Under the pieces are notes generated by a model. That model did no database searches and was not told where the DNA came from. It worked only from the letters and a program-made list of their open reading frames with translations. This document shows, piece after piece, positions 5,352 through 6,885 of a DNA stretch of 6,885 nucleotides. The stretch's first letter is position 1. Every line of letters starts with the position of its first letter. The position numbers were made by a program, and so were the translations under genes. This DNA comes from Rhodobacteraceae bacterium UBA6236. GTDB lineage: Bacteria; Pseudomonadota; Alphaproteobacteria; Rhodobacterales; Rhodobacteraceae. The DNA lies in the NCBI GenBank assembly GCA_002440945.1, contig DJWG01000097.1:1-6885 (forward strand). Direction: 5' to 3'.

Positions 5352-6885
5352 TTCCCCGCCACCAGCGCAACGCCCAGCACCTCAAGCACTTTCGCCTCGA
5401 TCTGCGGGGCGTTCATGCCGGCGACGGCATACATGTCTTCGGGGCTGGCCTGGTCGATGAAGGTGTCGGGCAGGACCATGGACCGGAACTTGAAACCCCG
5501 GTCGAAGATCCCTTCCTCTGCCAGAAGCTGCGCGACGTGGCTGCCGAAGCCGCCGATGGCGCCTTCCTCGACCGTGATCAGCGCCTCGTGTTCGCGGGCC
5601 ATCTGCAGGATCAGATCGCGGTCCAGCGGCTTGGCAAAGCGGGCGTCGGCGACGGTGGGCGCAAGACCGCGCGCGGCGAGCGATTCCCGGGCCTTCAGCA
5701 CTTCGGCCAGACGCGTGCCGAAAGACAGGATCGCCACGCGCCCGCCTTCGGCCACGATGCGTCCGCGGCCGATTTCCAAGGGAGTGCCGCGCTCCGGCAT
5801 CTCGACCCCAACCCCTTCGCCGCGCGGGAAGCGGAAGGCCGAGGGGCGGTCGTCGATGGCGGCGGCGGTCGCGACCATATGCACCAGCTCGGCCTCGTCG
5901 GCGGCGGCCATCAGAACCATGTCGGGCAGGTTGGCCAGGAAGGCGATGTCGAAGGCCCCTGCATGGGTCGCGCCATCGGCACCGACCAGCCCGGCGCGAT
6001 CAATGGCGAAGCGCACCGGCAGGCGCTGGATCGCCACGTCATGCACCACCTGATCATAGCCGCGCTGCAGGAATGTGGAATACAGTGCGCAGAAGGGTTT
6101 GAGCCCCGCCGCCGCCAACCCCGCCGCAAAGGTCACGGCGTGCTGTTCGGCAATCCCCACGTCGAAGCAGCGTTTCGGGAAGCGTTCCGCGAACAGGTTC
6201 AGGCCGGTGCCATCCGGCATCGCCGCCGTGATCGCCACGATCTTGTCGTCACGCCCGGCCTCGGAAATCAGGCTTTCGGCAAAGACCTTGGTGTAGCTTG
6301 GGGCGTTCGACGGTGCCCTCTTCTGCACCCCCGTCACCACGTCGAACTTGGCCGTCGCATGGCCCTTGTCGGCGGCGCGCTCGGCGGGCGGGTAGCCCTT
6401 GCCCTTCTTGGTGATGGCGTGGATCAGCACCGGCCCCCGCGCCCTTGACCGGGCCATCCGCAGCACCGGCAGAAGCTGGTCCAGATCGTGGCCGTCGATG
6501 GGGCCGACGTAATCGAAGCCCAGCTCCTCGAAAAGCGTGCCGCCGATGGTCAGGCCCTTGATCATTTCCTTCGCGCGCCGCGCGCCTTCCTGCAGCGGCC
6601 CCGGCAGCAGGCTGACCGCGCCCTTGGCGGCCTCCTTCAGGTCCTGGAAGGGCGCACCGGCGTAAAGGCGGCTGAGATAGGCCGACAGCGCCCCCACCGG
6701 CGGCGCGATCGACATGTCGTTGTCGTTCAGGATGACGAAAAGCCGCTTCTTCAGGTGGCCCGCGTTGTTCAGCGCCTCGAAGCCCATGCCGGCGCTCATC
6801 GAGCCGTCACCGATCACCGCCACCGCATCGCCGGTGTTGGCGCCCAGATCGCGGGCCACCGCAAAGCCCAGCGCGGCCGAGATCG
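5342..6885 (-). CDS. dxs: 1-deoxy-D-xylulose-5-phosphate synthase, 5' end cut by right edge
   Basis: Condenses pyruvate and glyceraldehyde 3-phosphate into DXP using thiamine diphosphate (TPP) and Mg2+, the first step of the MEP isoprenoid pathway (also feeding TPP and pyridoxal synthesis). 513 residues are visible; the family has about 630-640, so about 120 N-terminal residues are missing. The visible sequence begins [14 protein letters not shown]. Visible-residue landmarks are the TPP/Mg motif [19 protein letters not shown] at 24-42, NDNDMSI at 53-59, YVGPIDGHD at 125-133, [10 protein letters not shown] at 159-168, the pyrimidine-domain catalytic-Glu motif [17 protein letters not shown] at 241-257, and [18 protein letters not shown] at 295-312. 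The C-terminal transketolase domain includes [12 protein letters not shown] and [12 protein letters not shown] at 6859 within this frame is internal, not the start. The frame is intact with no frameshift. In phototrophic Rhodobacterales this enzyme supplies carotenoid, chlorophyll-tail and quinone precursors; phototrophy itself is not shown here. Confidence 0.97.
   Translation of the reverse strand, partial: ISAALGFAVARDLGANTGDAVAVIGDGSMSAGMGFEALNNAGHLKKRLFVILNDNDMSIAPPVGALSAYLSRLYAGAPFQDLKEAAKGAVSLLPGPLQEGARRAKEMIKGLTIGGTLFEELGFDYVGPIDGHDLDQLLPVLRMARSRARGPVLIHAITKKGKGYPPAERAADKGHATAKFDVVTGVQKRAPSNAPSYTKVFAESLISEAGRDDKIVAITAAMPDGTGLNLFAERFPKRCFDVGIAEQHAVTFAAGLAAAGLKPFCALYSTFLQRGYDQVVHDVAIQRLPVRFAIDRAGLVGADGATHAGAFDIAFLANLPDMVLMAAADEAELVHMVATAAAIDDRPSAFRFPRGEGVGVEMPERGTPLEIGRGRIVAEGGRVAILSFGTRLAEVLKARESLAARGLAPTVADARFAKPLDRDLILQMAREHEALITVEEGAIGGFGSHVAQLLAEEGIFDRGFKFRSMVLPDTFIDQASPEDMYAVAGMNAPQIEAKVLEVLGVALVAGKRA

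Noticed and set aside
5537..6448. 303-codon plus-strand frame opposite dxs
   Set aside because: It is a shadow of the conserved DXS frame with a biased Gly/His/Arg composition.
1..6885. Mobile elements, CRISPR arrays, tRNA/rRNA genes, defence systems
   Set aside because: No transposase, regular repeat series, tRNA-like cloverleaf or rRNA-like stretch was seen. The genes are conserved housekeeping or membrane functions, and codon usage looks uniform.

Overview
The window is a GC-rich stretch of ordinary, densely packed chromosome. Protein wording (the AMP nucleosidase, the ExoD-family protein, the cytosolic MsrB/MsrA pair, DXS) and base composition suggest an alphaproteobacterium, most likely of the Rhodobacterales (Rhodobacter/Paracoccus-like). 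This placement is from recollection of homologues, not from a search. No mobile element, CRISPR array, tRNA or rRNA was seen.

Layout. Positions 1-1173 (minus) hold the first 391 residues of AMP nucleosidase (amn); its C-terminus lies beyond the left edge. A 200-nt gap separates it from a divergent gene at 1374-2243 (plus) for an atypical extended SDR / NAD-dependent-epimerase-like protein that lacks the usual YxxxK catalytic pair. A strong hairpin directly follows its stop. The 279-nt gap before the next gene also holds an AT-richer motif and a nested inverted repeat.

Then come a TerC-family membrane protein (2523-3509), msrB (3595-4071) and msrA (start about 4071, end 4574). msrB and msrA overlap at the stop/start and end in a 12-bp hairpin with a short T-run, a good intrinsic terminator. 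Together they would reduce both diastereomers of methionine sulfoxide. terC may be co-transcribed, 85 nt upstream. If so, a TerC-type metal exporter (probably manganese) sits beside protein-oxidation repair. That link is inference.

An exoD-like membrane protein gene (4637-5329, plus) follows. It converges, with 12 nt between stops, on dxs (5342-6885, minus), which encodes 1-deoxy-D-xylulose-5-phosphate synthase, the entry enzyme of the MEP isoprenoid pathway. dxs is cut at the right edge and lacks roughly its first 120 residues.

I found no convincing new multi-gene system. The points most worth a second look are an MsrB that has lost all four zinc ligands while keeping both redox cysteines, structured untranslated regions ahead of terC and msrB, and the atypical SDR.
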